A stretch of DNA of 64,000 nucleotides from Macrostomum hystrix (taxonomy: Eukaryota > Platyhelminthes > Macrostomidae), in contig CATNEN010000038.1 in the NCBI GenBank assembly GCA_950097015.1, forward strand, positions 1,426,001-1,490,000, written 5' to 3'. The notes below the pieces were generated by a model that did no database searches, was not told the origin of the DNA, and was given only the letters and a program-made list of their open reading frames with translations. Below, piece by piece: positions 32,467-58,019 of this stretch; position 1 is the stretch's first letter, and every line of letters starts with the position of its first letter. Position numbers and translations under genes: made by a program.

Positions 32467-32773
32467 GTCACTCCCACTCTCACTGTCACTCTCACTCTCA
32501 CTGTCACTCTCACTCTCACTGTCACTCCCACTCTCACTGTCACTCTCACTCTCACTGTCACTCCCACTCTCACTGTCACTCTCACTCTCACTGTCACTCC
32601 CACTCTCACTCTAACTCTCACTCTCACTGTCACTCTCACTCTCACTGTCACTCCCACTCTCACTGTCACTCTCACTCTCACTGTCACTCTCACTCTCACT
32701 GTCACTCTCACTCTCACTCTAACTCTCACTCTCACTGTCACTCCCACTCTCACTGTCACTCCCACTCTCACTG

Positions 32774-32808
<35 letters not shown>

Positions 32809-32845
32809 GTCACTCCCACTCTCACTGTCACTCTCACTCTCACTG

Positions 32846-32901
<56 letters not shown>

Positions 32902-33018
32902 TTTCTCTCTCTCACTCTCACTCTCAAACTCTCACTCATATCGGAATCGATTACAACATTAGATTTTTGAAATACAATGGGCAGTGTCCTCTCTCCCGCT
33001 CTCTCTCTCTCCCTCTCT

Positions 33019-33060
<42 letters not shown>

Positions 33061-33501
33061 CACCCTCAGTCTCACCCTCAGTCTCACCCTCACTCTCACC
33101 CTCACTCTCACCCTCACTCTCACCCTCACTCTTACCCTCACTCTCACTCTCACCCTCACGCTTACTCTCACTTTAACTGTCGCTCTGACTACAATATCTT
33201 ACACGAGATTTTATTGAAGATGGCCTCAGTATGGTCCCGTGTTCCGAAAACGCAGATTTCTTCTCTACGCATTGGACAGGCCAACCTCTCGCCCGGGTGT
33301 CCCTGTAGCCAATGACGGAAGCTCTGCCCAGTCATTGGAGAGTAACACTTTGTTTCTGAAAGTTTTAGTCCTTAAAACAATGTATAGAAATTGCCTGATG
33401 CTAAACTATTTTGCTACTGACCGAGAACCAATTCAGGGCACAATTAAAAACCATTTAAAAGGCTGATTAAATGTTAATTTGAATTCGTTTTTTATTTAAT
33501 C
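31552..33501. other. Intergenic region, simple-repeat rich
   Basis: Holds a 20-bp array at about 31640-31765 (GATCAGTTGTGTGTACATCA), (CA)n at 32119-32147, and TCTCAC arrays at 32300-32935 and 33020-33180. No gene recognised. Confidence 0.6.
32297..32935. repeat. (TCTCAC)n / (TGTCAC)n array
   Basis: About 640 bp of CACTCT with regular CACTGT and CACTCC substitutions. A shorter related array, CACCCTCACTCT, follows at about 33020-33180. Confidence 0.92.
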
Positions 33502-47242
<13,741 letters not shown>

Positions 47243-47956
47243 CGAACTTCGTTTACGAAAGAAATGTACTTTTCTAAATGCACTTTTCAGAATGTACTTT
47301 CTGGTTTTTAGATGCTCGTTTTAATTAGTTCGCTGCTTTTCTCCTGTGAAATATTTTTAATATTGTTACAGATTTTTGATTTGTAACAGATTCAGATTCA
47401 GATTTTTGTTACGAGTCAAATTGATTTACACAGAGCAAATGAAAAAAAATGCGCCAATGCTACTCAAACTTAGTAGTTAGTAGCCTATGCTGATCATAAC
47501 TTTTTTTTAGCAGAGGGGGCGGAGTGACAATGGACTTATAAATAAGCAAATGCAATGCAAATTAAACCCCTAAAGCTCTGCAGAATCCACGCCAGCAGTT
47601 CGTGCTGTACATACAATTTCAATTGCGCCTTTTGTAACTGTCAAAATTTTGCTGTTAAATTATCGAATAAAACAAAAGCAAAAAAAAAATGACAGCATGC
47701 ACTTAAACTCTATGATTTGAAGTAACAATTCTAAAGTCGTTAGTTTTTTATAGAAAATTGTCTAATGCGTTTATTTGAATAGATTTTAAGTAGGTCCAGT
47801 TTATTAATAGAATGTAGATTAATAATTGTCTAAGGCATTCTGAGACTTCAGAACCCCGATAATACATTAACAGATAAATAGAAAATTTCCCTAACAAAGT
47901 GATTGATTGGCGAATGAGGATTTCATTGGCTGAGAATGTCCAGTCCGTTGGCTTGT
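47243..47956. other. Convergent 3' UTR region
   Basis: AT-rich. RYK poly(A) signal at 47666-47671 (+) and a minus-strand one (TTTATT on +) at 47770-47775 for the dynein-light-chain-like gene. No gene seen. Confidence 0.6.
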
Positions 47957-48732
47957 CTACAGGCCGGCCTTGAACACAACAATGTTGAGGTTGCCGCTGC
48001 TGAACACACCGAAGGAGTTCTTCTCGTGAGCCACTTGGCTGAAATCATAGTGGGGTCATCGGATGGGTCATTAGAGGGTCATCAGAGAGGTCATCGGATC
48101 AGTCATCGGAAGAGTCATCGGTGGGTCATTCGTAGGGTCATAAGACGGTCATCAGAGAGGTCATCGGAAGGTCATCGGTGGGTCATCGATGGGTCATCGG
48201 AAGGGTCATTTGTGGGTCATTCGTGGGATCATCAGAGGAGTAAGCTGAGGTCATCATGAGGTCAAGGTCCTCACCAGGCGTAGCTGCGGCCAACGATCAC
48301 GTGCCAGGTCGGGGACAGCTGGGTGTCCAGACGGCGCTTCAGCTGGGTGGCGATGGCATCCTCGTCCTTGTACTCCGAGCACACCTGGGACACCAGGGTC
48401 TGGATGTTGCGACGGATGTCGTCGGTGAGGTCGCTGCGATTCAGGTCCATTTCGGGCTGGCTGATGCTGAGAGTTACTCGCACTGGGTTTGAGAATAGTC
48501 GGCAGTTGTCCTGACTGAGTGGCGAGTCAGGCAGCTGGCGGCGCTGCATCTTAAGTAGGCGCTTTGGGTCGGTCGTCGAGCTGGCGTTAGCTTCAGCCGA
48601 GGCCGGGTGCCATTGGTCAGGCGAGTTTGCAGAGCCGCCAGTGCTCACAGGTGCTTGGCAGCGCAGTCTTGGCTGCAGCCAAACTCCTGTCTTGCTGGCC
48701 ATTGGTCGCAGGGGGCATTTTTTCGAGTCCAT
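47957..48732 (-). CDS. Divergent dynein light chain (LC8-like) protein with N-terminal extension
   Basis: Exons are 48275-48732 (ATG at 48732) and 47957-48038 (stop TAG), phase 2 (donor TG|gtgagg, acceptor gatttcag), giving 179 residues. The last 85 or so residues match the LC8/DYNLL fold: LTDDIRRNIQTLVSQVCSEY, AIATQLKRRLDTQLSPTWHV, IVGRSYACQVAHEKNSFGVF, NLNIVVFKAG. PTWHVIVGR is the clearest hallmark (PTWHCIVGR in DYNLL1). In the binding groove T67, Y75 and Y77 of DYNLL1 are replaced by Ala, Val and Ser, while H68 and E69 are kept, so client binding is probably altered. The first 95 residues are Ser/Pro/Arg-rich and not part of the 89-residue family norm; an internal Met (MASKTGVW) could be the true start. 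Likely an axonemal or specialised light chain, by inference. Confidence 0.8.
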
Positions 48733-49117
48733 TGTGCGTCGACCACCAGATTTAAACAGGCGGGTTTACTGGGCTTTCTGTGAGTGCGGGGGGGTCAGAA
48801 CTGCTGGCGGTTGCAATTGATGCCCTGGTGCAGCCAGGGAGGGAGACAAGGCAGGTTTGAGATGAGTTTGAGTAGTCACGAGCCAAGAACAATGGGACTG
48901 ACCCAGCCTCTTCACACACCGAATGAATGAAAATTCTGCGCCTCATCGTAAGATGCTATTTTCATACCAAATAAAAAGAATTCTTTTACCTGGAACTGCA
49001 CGTGCTGACACTTCATTTTTTATTGAAACTCTGCGCTTCAGCTATAGGCTGCTGTGGAAACATACAACTGTTGATGCACTGATGAATGAGGTGAGGAAAT
49101 AATGGGAAATGAAGGTA

Positions 49118-49275
49118 GGAAGGAAGGGGTGATGTACGTGTACGAAGCTAACACTGGTACCAATGTAACTGCTGGGTGAACCGGAAGCATTGCAGAGTCA
49201 AGTGTCTTGCGGTAGGACACAGATTGTTCCAAGTGGACTCAGGAATCGAACCTCTAACCTTCAAGTCTTAAGCCG
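49118..49275 (-). repeat. tRNA-derived SINE, family A (reverse)
   Basis: On +, AACTGCTGGGTGAACCGGAA, GCATTGCAGAGTCAAGTGTC and AGGAATCGAACCTCTAACCT are the reverse complement of the family 3' part and B box. Confidence 0.75.
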
Positions 49276-49529
49276 CTTAATTAGAAAAACCAATTTCAGC
49301 GACGTGGCGTACGAGAAAGGCACATTCGCCATGTTTAACAATCCACCGTACAACATGGTGCTTCACTCAGCCGGCTTCTGACCGCGCGGACGAGCACGGA
49401 TAGAAAAATCACCAAAACAGTTGACAAATTCCTATCGTGTGCATGCCACACTACTTACAGTATATGTAAAAGGAAAAACTGAAACTTTAAAATTAAAGTA
49501 TTGTAATGAAAAAAATGTTTTTTTCTGGT

Positions 49530-50090
49530 TATAGATGCTGCTTCGATTCCTGCTGGGATACTCTGATCCGATTCCGCACAAAACTCCTGCTTCGATTCTT
49601 GTTGGGATACTCTGATCCGATTCCGCACAAAACTCCTGCTTCGATTCTTGTTGGGATACTCTGATCCGATTCCGCACAAAACTCCTGCTTCGATACTCTG
49701 ATCCGATTCCGCATAAAACTCCTGCTTCGATTCCTGTTGGGATACTCTGATCCGATTCCGCATACAACTCCTGCTTCGATTCCTGTTGGGATACTCTGAT
49801 CCGATTCCGCATACAACTCCTGCTTCGATTCCTGTTGGGATACTCTGATCCGATTCCGCATACAACTCCTGCTTCGATTCCTGTTGGGATATTCTGATCC
49901 GATTCCGCATACAACTCCTGCTTCGATTCCTGCTGGGATACTCTGATCCGATTCCGCACAAAACTCCAGCTTCGATTCCTGTTGGGATATTCTGATCCGA
50001 TTCCGCACACAACTTGTGCTTCGATTCCTGTTGGCATACTCTGATCCGATTCCGCATACAACTCCTGCTTCGATTCTGGTTATAGATGCT
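49530..50090. repeat. Minisatellite, 49-bp unit
   Basis: About 11 copies with TGCTTCGATTCCTGTTGGGA and CTCTGATCCGATTCCGCA. One unit near 49690 lacks about 15 bp. Confidence 0.9.
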
Positions 50091-50654
50091 GCTGCGATTC
50101 CAGAGAGAGAGAGAGAACCTGCAGCGATCCAGTTTTTTAAGGATCCATTAGGATCGAAATGAAAAAAGAGAACAATTTTTGCTTACTGTTGTAGCCAGTT
50201 TGCAGTAATTAGCTATGTGCATCTCTATTTACTGACATATAAGTAGCCAGTTACTAAATTCAGCATTTATTTTTAGAATCCCAGTCAAATGTGCACGACT
50301 ACATTTAATTCGAAAATAATTGCAAAAACAGTCCACATAGCCTAAGTTTGTTAAGAAGATTTCAATACGAAAAAAATTGTTTAAACTAAAAACAACTTTG
50401 TTTTCTGGTTGTCTAAAATTCTTACTTAGAGCACACTTTGAGCAGCGAGCTAATTGAGTTGAAGAGAACTAAGAGAATATCAGCCACAGTAATTAAACAA
50501 TTGATGATACTTAAGTTAATATCCGGAGACAAAACAGTTAATCTTGACGAAAGCTCAACTCTTAGACAGGTCCATGACATTATATGGACCTATCCAAATA
50601 CGCGAGCAGCAAGTCAGCATCTTGTGTTGCTAGGAGTGTCCAAGTGAGGCCGTC

Positions 50655-50940
50655 AATGTCCATAGGATCATCTGAGACTGTCACAATGTCCATGGGAACA
50701 TCTTAGACTGTCACAATGTATATGGGATTATCTTAGACTGTCACAATGTCCATGGGATCATCTTAGACTGTCACAATGTATATGGGATCATCTGAGACTG
50801 TCACAATGTCCATAGGATCATCTGAGACTGTCACAATGTCCATGGGAACATCTGAGGCTGTCACAATGTCCATGGGATTATTTGAGGCTGTCACAATGTC
50901 CATGGGATTATTTGAGGCTGTCACAATGTCCAACAAAGTT
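50655..50940. repeat. Minisatellite, 30-bp unit
   Basis: About nine copies with TGAGACTGTCACAATGTCCA and CATGGGATCATC or TATGGGATTATC. The minus strand is open with a ten-residue period. Confidence 0.9.
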
Positions 50941-51321
50941 GTTTGAAAGGTTCCCAACACGAAAACAATAATTTTAACGTCTCTAGCAACACACGATTTA
51001 AATAAAATTCAATCTAAAAATGAGAAAATATGAGTTTTGAAAAGCAGCAGGGTTTTTAATTGTTATAAGTAATTCCTAAAATTTCTCTAAAAGGCAGAAT
51101 TTTTAGTATATGCCGTAAGAAAGAAAAAAACTGACAGAGTAACAAAATTTTACAAGATCGCGCAAAAACAAATCTAGTGCCATCTACTTATTCTAACTAC
51201 TATCAGTACTTATAGCTTCTGAGGATAAAAAACAGATTTTGTTAGTTAGAAATGTATGTGGAACCCGCAGCAGAGACAGGCAGGCAAGCACTTTTTCAAC
51301 AGTAATAGATAAAATCAATGC

Positions 51322-54300
51322 TCACTTGCTGGCCCTATTAAGAGTGCGGCGAACAACGCGAACAATATCGGCCACCTGCGGCAAGCCGGCAGCTTCAAGG
51401 CTCTGGGCGTAGGGCATCGGCACATCGGCGCCAGTCATCCTCGTCAGAGGAGCGTCCAGATAGTCAAAAGCGGCGGACTCCATGACCCTGGCAGCGATCT
51501 CCGCGCCCATGCCGCACTGGGGCCAGCAGCTCTCGACAGTCACAATGTGGTGCGTCTTCATCACCGACTTGACGATTGTCTCCTCGTCCAGGGGCCGCAG
51601 GGTGCGCAGATTGATGACCTCGCATTCAATACCATCCTTGGCGGCCAGCTCGGCAGCGGCCTCCACGCACAGCCCGACAAACTTGCCGTAGGAGACCAGG
51701 CTGAGGTGGCTGCCCGGCTTCTCAATCTTGGCCTAGGGAATTCAGCTGTGCTCCAGTTAGGGAGTGAAATCCAAACCTCAAATCCCATTTGAAACTGACT
51801 CGAGTCTGAAATCCCATCTGAAACTGACTCGAGTCTGAAATCCCATCTCAAACTGACTCGAGTCTGAAATCCCATCTGAAACTGACTCGAGTCTGAAATC
51901 CCATCTCAAACTGACTCGAGTCTGAAATCCCATCTGAAACTGACTCGAGTCTGAAATCCCATCTGAAACTGACTCGAGTCTTAAATCCCATCTGAAATTG
52001 ACTCGAGTCTTAAATCCCATCTCAAACTGACTCGAGTCTGAAATCCCATCTCAAACTGACTCGAGTCTGAAATCCCATCTGAAACTGACTCGAGTCTGAA
52101 ATCCCATCTCAAACTGACTCGAGTCTGAAATCCCATCTCAAACTGACTCGAGTCTGAAATCCCATCTCAAACTGACTCGAGTCTGAAATCCCATCTCAAA
52201 CTGACTCGAGTCTGAAATCCCATCTGAAACTGACTCGAGTCTGAAATCCCATCTGAAACTGACTCGAGTCTTAAATCCCATCTGAAATTGACTCGAGTCT
52301 TAAATCCCATCTCAAACTGACTCGAGTCTGAAATCCCATCTCAAACTGACTCGAGTCTGAAATCCCATCTGAAACTGACTCGAGTCTGAAATCCCATCTC
52401 AAACTGACTCGAGTCTGAAATCCCATCTCAAACTGACTCGAGTCTGAAATCCCATCTCAAACTGACTCGAGTCTTAAATCCCATCTCAAACTGACTCGAG
52501 TCTGAAATCCCATCTCAAACTGACTCGAGTCTGAAATCCCATCTGAAATTGACTCGAGTCTTAAATCCCATCTCAAACTGACTCGAGTCTGAAATCCCAT
52601 CTGAAACTGACTCGAGTCTGAAATCCCATCTGAAACTGACTCGAGTCTTAAATCCCATTTGAAACTGACTCGAGTCTTAAATCCCATCTGAAACTGACTC
52701 GAGTCTTAAATCCCATCTGAAACTGACTCGAGTCTTAAATCCCATTTGAAACTGACTCGAGTCTGAAATCCCATCTCAAACTGACTCGAGTCTGAAATCC
52801 CATTTGAAACTGACTCGAGTCTTAAATCCCATTTGAAACTGACTCGAGTCTTAAATCCCATCTGAAACTGACTCGAGTCTTAAATCCCATCTCAAACTGA
52901 CTCGAGTCTGAAATCCCATCTGAAACTGACTCGAGTCTTAAATCCCATCTGAAACTGACTCGAGTCTTAAATCCCATCTGAAACTGACTCGAGTCTTAAA
53001 TCACATCTGAAACTGACTCGAGTCTGAAATCCCATCTGAAACTGACTCGAGTCTGAAATCCCATCTGAAACTGACTCGAGTCTGAAATCCCATCTGAAAC
53101 TGACTCGAGTCTTAAATCCCATCTGAAATTGACTCGAGTCTTAAATCCCATCTCAAACTGACTCGAGTCTGAAATCCCATCTGAAACTGACTCGAGTCTT
53201 AAATCCCATCTGAAATTGACTCGAGTCTTAAATCCCATCTCAAACTGACTCGAGTCTGAAATCCCATCTGAAACTGACTCGAGTCTGAAATCCCATCTGA
53301 AACTGACTCGAGTCTGAAATCCCATCTGAAACTAACTCGAGTCTGAAATCCCATCTGAATCTGACTCATTCCTAAATCCCATCTGAAACTGACTCGAGTC
53401 TGAAATCCCATCTGAAACTAACTCGAGTCTGAAATCTTATCTGAAACTGACTCGATTCTTAAATCCCATCTGAATCTGACTCAATTCCTAAATCCCATCT
53501 GAAAACTAACTGGTCTAAAATCCCTACATTAAAAACTGTCAGTCACAAAAAATTATCCCAAAGCGGTGCAAGATCTCACCTTCCCAATGGGAATGAGGAA
53601 GTCCTTGGACTCGCACTCTGGCGAGATCTCAAAGCTGACACCGTACATCATTTCATTTTCCAGACAGACCACTGGATCATTGTCCCTGATGGCGGCCTTC
53701 AGCAAGCCTCGAGCGTCCTCGCTGTTCCACGGCGACACAACCTGGGGTGGGGTTGAACCAATACATGGGTGAATTCTCTTTTAACAGTAGAAAGACTGCG
53801 CTATTTGTCCCCAGGGGAGGACCACGGGGTGCTTCAAATTCCCACTGCCTACTTGACGACAGCTCCCAAACCGATTGACAGACTTTCGTGAAAGTCCTCC
53901 GTCTGTATTAATATTTTGCACACTTGACGATGAACGTAAATTTTGAAGACGTCCGAGTGAGCAATCGTCGAGATATTCACCGATTCTTGTCGAAGACCCC
54001 GGAGACAAGGACAGCTAACATTGCTGTGTTTAAACTGAGGCGAGGAATTTGGTCTCGTAAAATGGCCGGAGATCCGAGTCTGAAAGTCATAGAGCATATG
54101 AGTCGAGTTAAAGCCGAGGTGGTGTCCTACTGGACGACGCCTCGTAAATACCTTTATTCCGCGTACTGGGCCACCTTCCCAGTGGAAGATCGGTATGCCA
54201 AATGACCCTCCATTGTCGGGCGGCTTATTCCGGTCGGCAATGTGGTTCTTTACTCGGAGCCCGTGGACCTAGCCTCCAGGTTTACCTGGTTCGTTGGGTT

Positions 54301-55846
54301 GACCTTTTCTAAGACTAACGCGTGCGCATGTCCGCAAAGGTCGCTCGCTAAGGTCATGGGCGAAGAGGTTTAAGGCATGCGTGAATCCAGGCAAAGGGTG
54401 TACCAACGGCTCTCTGCATCGGCTCTCCATTTTTGCCGTTGAGCACAAGGGTCGATCCGACCCGTCCTCCTTCGGGCACTAACCTCCGCGCCTCAGCGCG
54501 GAGGGCCAGTTGGGGGGCGGAATCCGCCGCCCCCCAAACCCCCCGACGGGATCTATAGCGAATGCATATTGCTTAAAATATAAATATAATTTAATCAATC
54601 CAAAATAGTCAAGAACAATAGCCGACATAGTTACATGTTAAGGATTTATGAGCAGAATAATTATGCCTATATTGGTGGTTCTTGCCACCAGACATCCCGA
54701 TGAGAATCGTTGAATATCTCGACGATGCCGATGTTTTGAAATTCTGGTAGTTGTTTCATCGAATATTTAAAGAGATCTGGGAGTATGTGAAATGCTCCCG
54801 GGTGGTCTTTCTACTGTTAGAGTGGAGTCTAACAAACAGTGCAGCCTACATGACAGATCCAAAATATTCGAGTTTACCTTCAATCCGGGACAGTGAGAAT
54901 ACCAGGAGGCGAAGTCCTGCGAGTGCTGGGCGGCCACGCCTGCGGCAGCGCCGTTGGGGCCCCGGAACACAATGGGCACCTTGACATCGCCGGCGCTCAT
55001 GTAATAGGTCTTGGCAGCGCTATTGATCACGTGATCAATGGCCTGCATGGAGAAGTTGAAGGTCATAAACTCGCAGATTGGGCGCAGGCCGGCCATCGCG
55101 GCGCCGACTGCCAGACCTGGATGCGACGGAGAAGGGAGGCATCACGGCTTTTAGGCATTGAGATTGTGGGGATCAGGAATCGGGAATTGGGATAATGAGA
55201 GCTAAGCATTTTTCTGAAGGCCAGTGAGTTTCAAAGGCTGTGAACAGCTTTCTGTGTTCAGTCCGCGAACTGGGAAGCCGCCTTGATTTGTTGCATTCTT
55301 GATTTGTCGGACTTAAAGGTCGGGGGTTCGATTCGCGACTCCACTAAAACAACATTTGTCCTTTAGCGAGCCACTTAAATCTGCATTGCTTTAGTTCACC
55401 CCGCTAATAAAATGGGTACCAGTATTAGCTGGGGTAATTGAGGGGGGATGTGGTCTCCCCCCAGTCCATGGACTGAACAGCGGTATGCAGCCCTCAGATG
55501 TGGCTGTGCTGTCGGCGGCACATCTGGCTCAATTAGAGGCAAGTGTAGAGGCTGAAGTTAGGAGAACAGAAATCAACTGCTTACCAGCGAATCCCATCTC
55601 AGTGATGGGGGTGTCAATCACCCGCTTATCGCCCATGAGTTTCCACAGGCCCTTGGACACTTTGTAAGCGCCGTCGTACTGGGCCACTTCCTCTCCTAGC
55701 AGGAAGACATTTGGGTCGCGTTCGATCTCCTCTTTCATGGCCGAGTTCAGGGCATCGCGAACTGTCATTGATGACGCTGCGCGCCGGCCATTGCCAGCTA
55801 GTGAGCGAAAAATCAACTGGCATGCAATGAGACTGGACCGGTGCAT
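51322..55846 (-). CDS. PDHB: Pyruvate dehydrogenase E1 component subunit beta, mitochondrial
   Basis: Beta subunit of the thiamine-diphosphate E1 of the mitochondrial pyruvate dehydrogenase complex, which decarboxylates pyruvate. Exons are 55585-55846, 54878-55116, 53580-53741 and 51322-51732 (stop TGA), phases 1, 0, 0, giving 357 residues, close to the usual 359. The N-terminus ([22 protein letters not shown]) is Arg/Ser/Leu-rich as in a transit peptide. Family motifs: [143 protein letters not shown]. An upstream in-frame ATG at 55903 precedes a good acceptor (gctttcag, ending at 55861), so the start at 55846 is preferred with a 5' UTR cis- or trans-splice. Intron 1 carries a SINE, intron 2 the TIR insert, intron 3 a 29-bp array. 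Confidence 0.95.
51765..53490. repeat. Minisatellite, 29-bp unit, PDHB intron 3
   Basis: About 58 copies of a 29-bp unit with AACTGACTCGAGTCTGAAAT then CCCATCTGA or CCCATCTCA. Each unit carries a palindromic GACTCGAGTC (XhoI site). Longer blocks repeat: variants around 51960-52300 recur around 52240-52560 and 53080-53260. Confidence 0.93.
53930..54205 (+). CDS. Unrecognised 91-codon open frame inside the PDHB intron insert
   Basis: ATG at 53930, TGA at 54203-54205. Basic and hydrophilic, with [51 protein letters not shown] and [18 protein letters not shown]. After the TGA the same frame stays open for about 55 codons to a TAA near 54373 and includes [20 protein letters not shown]. It could be one older protein broken by a stop, or a leaky stop. 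No family recognised, and expression is unknown. Confidence 0.35.
   Translation: MNVNFEDVRVSNRRDIHRFLSKTPETRTANIAVFKLRRGIWSRKMAGDPSLKVIEHMSRVKAEVVSYWTTPRKYLYSAYWATFPVEDRYAK
54449..54550 (+). other. GC-rich cluster of perfect hairpins
   Basis: GGGTCG-ATC-CGACCC at about 54449; CCCG/CGGG at 54461-54476; CCTCCGCG-loop-CGCGGAGG at 54483-54504; GGGGGGCGG-loop-CCGCCCCCC at 54512-54535; and CCCGTC (54461-54466) can also pair with GACGGG (54545-54550) to close the cluster. Suggests a structured RNA or replication end. Confidence 0.65.
55296..55490 (+). repeat. tRNA-derived SINE, family A, 5'-truncated
   Basis: In PDHB intron 1. GTCGGACTTAAAGGTCGGGG, GGGTTCGATTCGCGACTCCA, TTTAGTTCACCCCGCTAATA, AATGGGTACCAGTATTAGCT and the tail AGTCCATGGACTGAACAGC. 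Confidence 0.85.
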
Positions 55847-57076
55847 CTTTGCTGCTGCTGCTGAAAGCAAGTTGTGCAATGGTTTGTAAAAGTGGTTGTA
55901 CATTATTTTAGTTCCTATACTGCATGGTAACTATATGTTTTGCTCTTTTGCTACCCATGACTTTATTCTTTAAGTTAATAGCCATTTTGTCTTTTCTGCT
56001 TCAGCTAGTAGACATTTACAATATGTTTTTCTTGAATTTATGAAGGTAGTAATATATTTTACTTAGACCCAAATATTTCACAAACTAAAATATTAGCCCA
56101 TGAACTATATGAATTGTTCCTTATATAAAAAGCTTTAAAAGGCTACATAGAGAAGATAGGGCCAACAAAGCTACAATGTAATGTTGCAATGCTATAAGTT
56201 TAAATATGTGTAGCTACTACTATTAGTTGTCCCACTACATTTATGTCTAGGTTAGATCCAACCATTGAAGAGAACTTACACTTAAAGCAATAGGACTACA
56301 GGTACTCTTAGTGAAGAATAGATGTGAACAATTATGGCTACTGCTACTAACTCCAATGGAAAGACACTGCTTTGCCAATAATTATGAGATTTAACTTATA
56401 GTGCAAAACATTGGTCAATCTTCTTACTGATTGACTACCTATACAGAATGTATACAAGCTTTATAAGGCAAAACTTGTATAATACAAAATAATTAAGATT
56501 TTATTTCTAGCAGATCTATTAGTAATACTGCCTAGCACCTACAATCAGTGAAGCTTTGTTAATCATTTAATTACATTTACCGTGCCAATTTAATTTCTGA
56601 TATAGTGCTAAAGTGCTAATACATATAAGTGCCATAACTAAAATCATGCAAAAAGGACAACTAACCATGAAAAATACAAAGTAAAAACTTAGGTTAGGGA
56701 CTTAATTTTCCATAATAATTTATACTTTTAAACACTCATTTTCTTAAACTTAATTCATCCAAATAAACATAAAATAATACTCGCAAGATAGACTGTTTGC
56801 CTAAGCCAACCTCCTTCTCTGTCAAGATTTACGACATTGCAAGTTTGCAAGTAAATTTAAAATTTTTTTAAATCTTCACCTATCTTGGTTTCAAATACTG
56901 TCCTACTCATACTATATCAAGCTCTATATAATATTAAATTAGGCCCATGCATTTGATAGAAATATTTCAGATTACATTTTTAGGCTTAACAATACTTTTT
57001 TGCTTGGCTAGATAGCTGTAGGCCTAGGCCCTACTATGTCTATGCTTATAACACCTTATTGCTTGGGAAGTGCTTA

Positions 57077-57796
57077 CTTATTCCCATGGTCCCGTGCCGG
57101 TAATTTCAATTTTATCCACATGGATCCGTGCCGATAATTTCAATTTTATCCACACGGATCCATGCCAATAATTTTCTGCATAGGGCCTATCCACACGGCA
57201 GCTTGTATGAATAGGTCTACTTTTAAGTCCCTACCTATTCTTCTCTGAGCATAAGGCTTTTGCTTCAGAGTATAGTGTAGGCCTATAGGCCTAGTGTACA
57301 CTAGATCAATACATAGTGTAAAAAAATAACAATGATGTATAATGTGTGACGAGTTTGGTGCTGACTAGAATTCTGCTGGTTGACTCGTATGATTTTCTTT
57401 GATAGACTTCTTACTTTCTAAGTCAATACAATTTGAATGAAAACACGTAGGCCTAACGATGACAAAAGATTTAGTAAGTTGTTATTACAAAAATTAAAAA
57501 GGATGACATTAATGTCAGTTGATGAATGTGTAGGTCGAAATGTAGAACACTGTCGTAACACACTGGCAACTTTGTTGATCTATTAGCTTGAGGGTTCAGC
57601 AAAACGTTCAAACCCAAAAGGACCTCGTTTCAAAGAACAGAACCGCGTGAATAAAATTGAAATTAATGGCACGGCATATTTATATACAGAGTTGTAGACC
57701 TATTCATACAAGCTGCCATGTGGATAAACAGAAAATTATCGGCATGGATTGGTGTGGATAAAATTGAAATTATCGGCACGGGACCGTGGGAATAAG
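57077..57796. mobile_element. Long-TIR non-autonomous DNA element (MITE-like)
   Basis: Left end from 57077 (CTTATTCCCATGGTCCCGTG) and right end to 57796 are inverted copies over about 130 bp with few differences; both carry AATTTCAATTTTATCCACA and CAGCTTGTATGAATAGG (as reverse complement on the right). The left arm has an extra internal copy of the ATTTCAATTTTATCCACA segment. Target duplication not resolved; no coding sequence. Confidence 0.8.
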
Positions 57797-58019
57797 CTCT
57801 GCCTATTGCTTGACTCTGAAATACTACCTTGCTGCTCCACTACCACAATTCTGACAAGTGTAAGCTGCATTGAGAGGCAGTTGACACATCTGCTGTCAAA
57901 AAGTCATTGGCCAAGTGCGCCCAAAGTCTGCGTGCAATTGCTAGGCCTAATCGGCTTGGTTCAATTGGTTACCATGACACACTGGCTTTGTTAGGCCAAG
58001 CAAATGAGCAATGGCAAGC

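Larger units (their letters stand above)
48733..51321. other. Intergenic region, dynein light chain to PDHB
   Basis: Holds a reverse SINE (about 49118-49275), the 49-bp array (49530-50090) and the 30-bp array (50655-50940). Open frames in the arrays are artefacts; I see no gene. Confidence 0.6.
53779..54829 (+). mobile_element. TIR-bounded insert of unknown type in PDHB intron 2
   Basis: Ends are TAACAGTAGAAAGAC (left, from about 53779) and GTCTTTCTACTGTTA (right, to about 54829), a perfect 15-bp inverted pair. I see no clean target duplication. Inside are an open frame (53930-54205) and a GC-rich hairpin cluster (54449-54550), very unlike the AT-rich flanks. Near the left end GACTTTCGTGAAAGTC forms a perfect short hairpin. 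No transposase motif recognised. The 15-mer occurs once more at about 12760. Confidence 0.55.
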
